A stretch of DNA of 8,049 bases from an uncultured Alphaproteobacteria bacterium (GTDB lineage Bacteria; Pseudomonadota; Alphaproteobacteria; Rs-D84): contig CALARG010000040.1 in NCBI GenBank assembly GCA_937888635.1, forward strand, positions 1-8,049. The letters run 5' to 3'. Positions 6,074 to 8,049 of this stretch are shown here, one piece after another. Position 1 is the first letter of the stretch. Each line of letters begins with the position of its first letter. Below the pieces are notes generated by a model, which was not told the DNA's origin, made no database searches, and saw only the letters and a program-made list of their open reading frames with translations. The translations under genes were made by a program, and so were the position numbers.

Positions 6074-7141
6074 TTAAAAACCAAACACGCGTGCCAAATC
6101 ATTCCACATGGTCAGAATAAACAGACCAAATATGAAAATCCATCCAACCATAATTGCAATCTCCATCGCGCGACCTTGCAATTTACGGCGTGTGATGCCT
6201 TCTATTATCAGAATCAGCAAATATCCACCATCCAACACCGGCAATGGTAATAAATTCAATATTCCCAAATTAACAGACAACAATGCAATTAAACTAAGCA
6301 GTGTAAAGAATCCCGCCGCCATCGCTGCACCTGAATATTCTGCAATTGTGATAAAAGACCCCAACTGTTTTGAAGACCGTTCCCCCGTCACAATTTGTTT
6401 CAGCACAACCAACAATGTTTTTGATTCATAGTATGTCTTGCGTGCACCTGAATACATTGCACGGAACAGCCCCTGGCGTTCTGGGTCGGCCTTTTTACTG
6501 CCATCGGCAACCATTCCCCACCGTTCTGCAGGACTTAATTTCACATTTACCAATTTGTCTTCGCGTACAATCAAAACATCTGCATCGCGATTTGATGCCA
6601 ATTCTTTGGCCAAAATAACTTCGCCCCAGTTTGTGATTTTTTCATCATCAATACGAACGATTGTGTCACCTGGTTTAACGCCGGCCTTGAACGCAACCGA
6701 TTCCTGAATAACCTGACCAATAACTGGTAATTGGGAATTTGCAACCAAACGTGGCTGGAACATAAACAGTGAAGTGTAAATCCCCCACGCCAGAACAAAG
6801 TTCATAAACACACCTGCCGCAATAATAATAAATTGCTTCCACGCAGGTGCAGATAAATAATGTCCCTTTTTCTTTTCCGCAGACAGTTCTGCATACTTTT
6901 TGCGATTGAACATATCTTCTTGGCCATAGATGGAAACATACCCCCCCAGTGGTAAACACGCAATCTTCCACAATGTGCCACGTTTATCGTGCCATTTTAC
7001 AATCGCAGGTCCAAACCCAATGGAGAAAGTATCAACGCGAACCCCGGCCCAACGCGCCGCCAAAAAGTGCCCCAGTTCATGAACAAATACAACAATCCCC
7101 AGAACAACCAACAATGCAACAATCGTCAACAAAATCTGCAT
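6074..7141 (-). CDS. rseP: RseP-type site-2 intramembrane zinc metalloprotease
   Basis: The product is 355 residues. Zinc-binding HELGH lies at 21-25 in the first membrane helix, and the second active-site motif LDG at 303-305 (LPLPVLDGGY). A membrane segment with GVFMNFVLAWG (110-120), a PDZ domain at about 135-200 (GVKPGDTIVRIDD), and two C-terminal helices (about 278-300 and 328-350) complete the fold. All catalytic residues are present. The family cleaves membrane-embedded substrates such as anti-sigma factors and signal-peptide remnants, acting in the inner membrane. One PDZ domain is seen, against two in the ~450-residue E. coli protein. GGAAGG lies eight bases upstream of ATG. The gene is 28 nt after cdsA and 15 nt before bamA, its classical neighbour, consistent with an envelope-homeostasis operon. 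Confidence 0.96.
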   Translation of the reverse strand: MQILLTIVALLVVLGIVVFVHELGHFLAARWAGVRVDTFSIGFGPAIVKWHDKRGTLWKIACLPLGGYVSIYGQEDMFNRKKYAELSAEKKKGHYLSAPAWKQFIIIAAGVFMNFVLAWGIYTSLFMFQPRLVANSQLPVIGQVIQESVAFKAGVKPGDTIVRIDDEKITNWGEVILAKELASNRDADVLIVREDKLVNVKLSPAERWGMVADGSKKADPERQGLFRAMYSGARKTYYESKTLLVVLKQIVTGERSSKQLGSFITIAEYSGAAMAAGFFTLLSLIALLSVNLGILNLLPLPVLDGGYLLILIIEGITRRKLQGRAMEIAIMVGWIFIFGLFILTMWNDLARVFGF

Positions 7142-7169
7142 ACCTTTGCCCTTCCTTTATCAAAAAACC

Positions 7170-7814
7170 TTATAACATCACCAGCCAAACAATCGGCAGC
7201 GCATAAATCCAACCATCAAATCTGTCCAGTATTCCGCCATGCCCCGGCAAAATTGTGCCAAAGTCTTTTATACCCAGTTTGCGTTTAATCCAACTGGCGG
7301 TGATGTCGCCATACTGTGACATTAACGATACACTGATACCAATCCACATCAGTTGTGGCATAAATATATCCGCCCCCAACAGGCCATACATCACACCTGC
7401 AAATGTACCGCACAGAATCCCTGCGATTTGACCCGACCATGTTTTGCCGGCCGACATGCGTTCCCACATTTTGTCGCCACCAATCAGTCGCCCAAAGAAC
7501 CATGCGCCAATATCTGCGCTGCATATAATCAGTAATAACAGCAATACAATCCATGGTCGTGTGCCAACCGCCCAAATCGCAGCCAGCATCACGAACAACC
7601 ATGCCAAGAATCCGCCAAACACCCATTTGCCACCCCGAACGGTTGCACGGTCTGCGCGACGCAGACACAACAAATATTCCGCAATCATTGCAATAACAAT
7701 TGCCACGCCGGCCCATTTAACCGCATCATAGCCCCAGTGTTGCAACACACCAACCCCGACTGCGACCATTGCCATAATGATTGCTGCAATAATTCTTTTG
7801 GTTGTATTTGACAT
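7170..7814 (-). CDS. cdsA: Phosphatidate cytidylyltransferase (CDP-diacylglycerol synthase)
   Basis: The product is 214 residues and very hydrophobic, with about six membrane helices. It makes CDP-diacylglycerol from phosphatidic acid and CTP in the inner membrane, the precursor of all major phospholipids. The family signature is complete at 174-200: S-W-I-KR, four residues, KD-F-G, then LPGHGG and LDRFD. Earlier conserved elements are SADIGAWFFGRLIG (99-112) and KTWSGQIAG (124-132). It is clearly shorter than the ~285-residue E. coli enzyme; the missing part is N-terminal membrane helices, while the catalytic end is intact. The ATG at 7814 has AAGGAAGG upstream, and the gap to uppS is 18 nt. 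Confidence 0.95.
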   Translation of the reverse strand: MSNTTKRIIAAIIMAMVAVGVGVLQHWGYDAVKWAGVAIVIAMIAEYLLCLRRADRATVRGGKWVFGGFLAWLFVMLAAIWAVGTRPWIVLLLLLIICSADIGAWFFGRLIGGDKMWERMSAGKTWSGQIAGILCGTFAGVMYGLLGADIFMPQLMWIGISVSLMSQYGDITASWIKRKLGIKDFGTILPGHGGILDRFDGWIYALPIVWLVML

Positions 7815-7832
7815 AGTATCCTTCCTTTGCCT

Positions 7833-8049
7833 TTATTTCTTACCTGTATAATTTGCCTTTTTGCCACCGCCAAAGCGACGATTGCGTTTTGAAAATTCAT
7901 CCAAAACATGTTGCCACAGTTTTTCATTTTTTACCAAATCTGGCCAATGTTCTGGCAAGAACAACAATTCTGCATACGCCAATTTCCACAACAGAAAGTT
8001 TGAAATTCTGTTTTCATTGCTGGTACGCACCATCAAATCAATTGGCAAC
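7833..8049 (-). CDS. uppS: Undecaprenyl diphosphate synthase, C-terminal part (5' end outside window)
   Basis: The last ~71 residues of a cis-prenyltransferase that builds the C55 lipid carrier used for peptidoglycan and other envelope polymers. Conserved C-terminal features are PIDLMVRTS, NRISNFLLW, AYAEL and HWPDL, followed by a basic tail with RNRRFGGGKK. The arginines and serine that hold the isopentenyl diphosphate (RTS, ENRIS) and the Glu of AYAEL are present. The family motif RT.GE.R.SNFLLWQ is altered: Gly is Asn (RTSNENR) and Gln is Lys (LLWK). The coding frame runs off the right edge, so the TTG at 8048 is not a start. It leads the uppS-cdsA-rseP-bamA cluster. Confidence 0.95.
   Translation of the reverse strand, partial: LPIDLMVRTSNENRISNFLLWKLAYAELLFLPEHWPDLVKNEKLWQHVLDEFSKRNRRFGGGKKANYTGKK

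Overview
The window reads as chromosomal DNA of a Gram-negative proteobacterium, most likely an alphaproteobacterium. BamA and the uppS-cdsA-rseP-bamA envelope order establish a Gram-negative cell. The alphaproteobacterial guess rests on protein flavour and on the VirB8-like and VirB7-like genes; it is inference. TGA is used as a normal stop (for example at 1426-1428, 2199-2201 and 2846-2848), so there is no sign of TGA recoding. No tRNA, rRNA, CRISPR array or transposase gene was seen.

Layout. At the left edge (1-551, + strand) is the 3' end of a gene whose product has a Gly/Thr/Asp/Pro-rich linker built from three 81-bp tandem repeats plus a shortened fourth, followed by a lysine-rich, probably helical tail and a strong terminator. 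Everything else is on the minus strand and converges on that gene. The zone between the two converging units (about 600-830) has no gene and is filled by a nested palindromic repeat element.

Reading the minus strand 5' to 3' from the right edge: the end of uppS, then cdsA, rseP and bamA. These are tightly spaced (18, 28 and 15 nt gaps), each with a visible ribosome site, and form the familiar envelope-biogenesis operon covering undecaprenyl-PP synthesis, CDP-diacylglycerol synthesis, intramembrane proteolysis and outer-membrane protein insertion. dxr, often found between cdsA and rseP in alphaproteobacteria, is absent here.

Immediately after the bamA stop there is a near-consensus sigma-70 promoter. 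It heads a second operon: a 48-residue lipoprotein resembling VirB7 in size and position, two consecutive VirB8-like single-pass periplasmic proteins, a secreted periplasmic protein of unknown function, and a YraN-family protein. The last four are coupled by 1-, 4- and 11-nt overlaps. A second near-consensus promoter directly after the yraN stop drives one more tiny lipoprotein gene (49 residues), ended by an intrinsic terminator.

The most unusual part is the small lipoprotein plus tandem VirB8-like pair, which looks like a detached or divergent fragment of type IV secretion machinery placed between bamA and yraN. No VirB4, VirB9, VirB10 or VirB11 homologue is visible in the window. Both small lipoproteins were found by reading the sequence directly and could be missed by annotation with a length cutoff.
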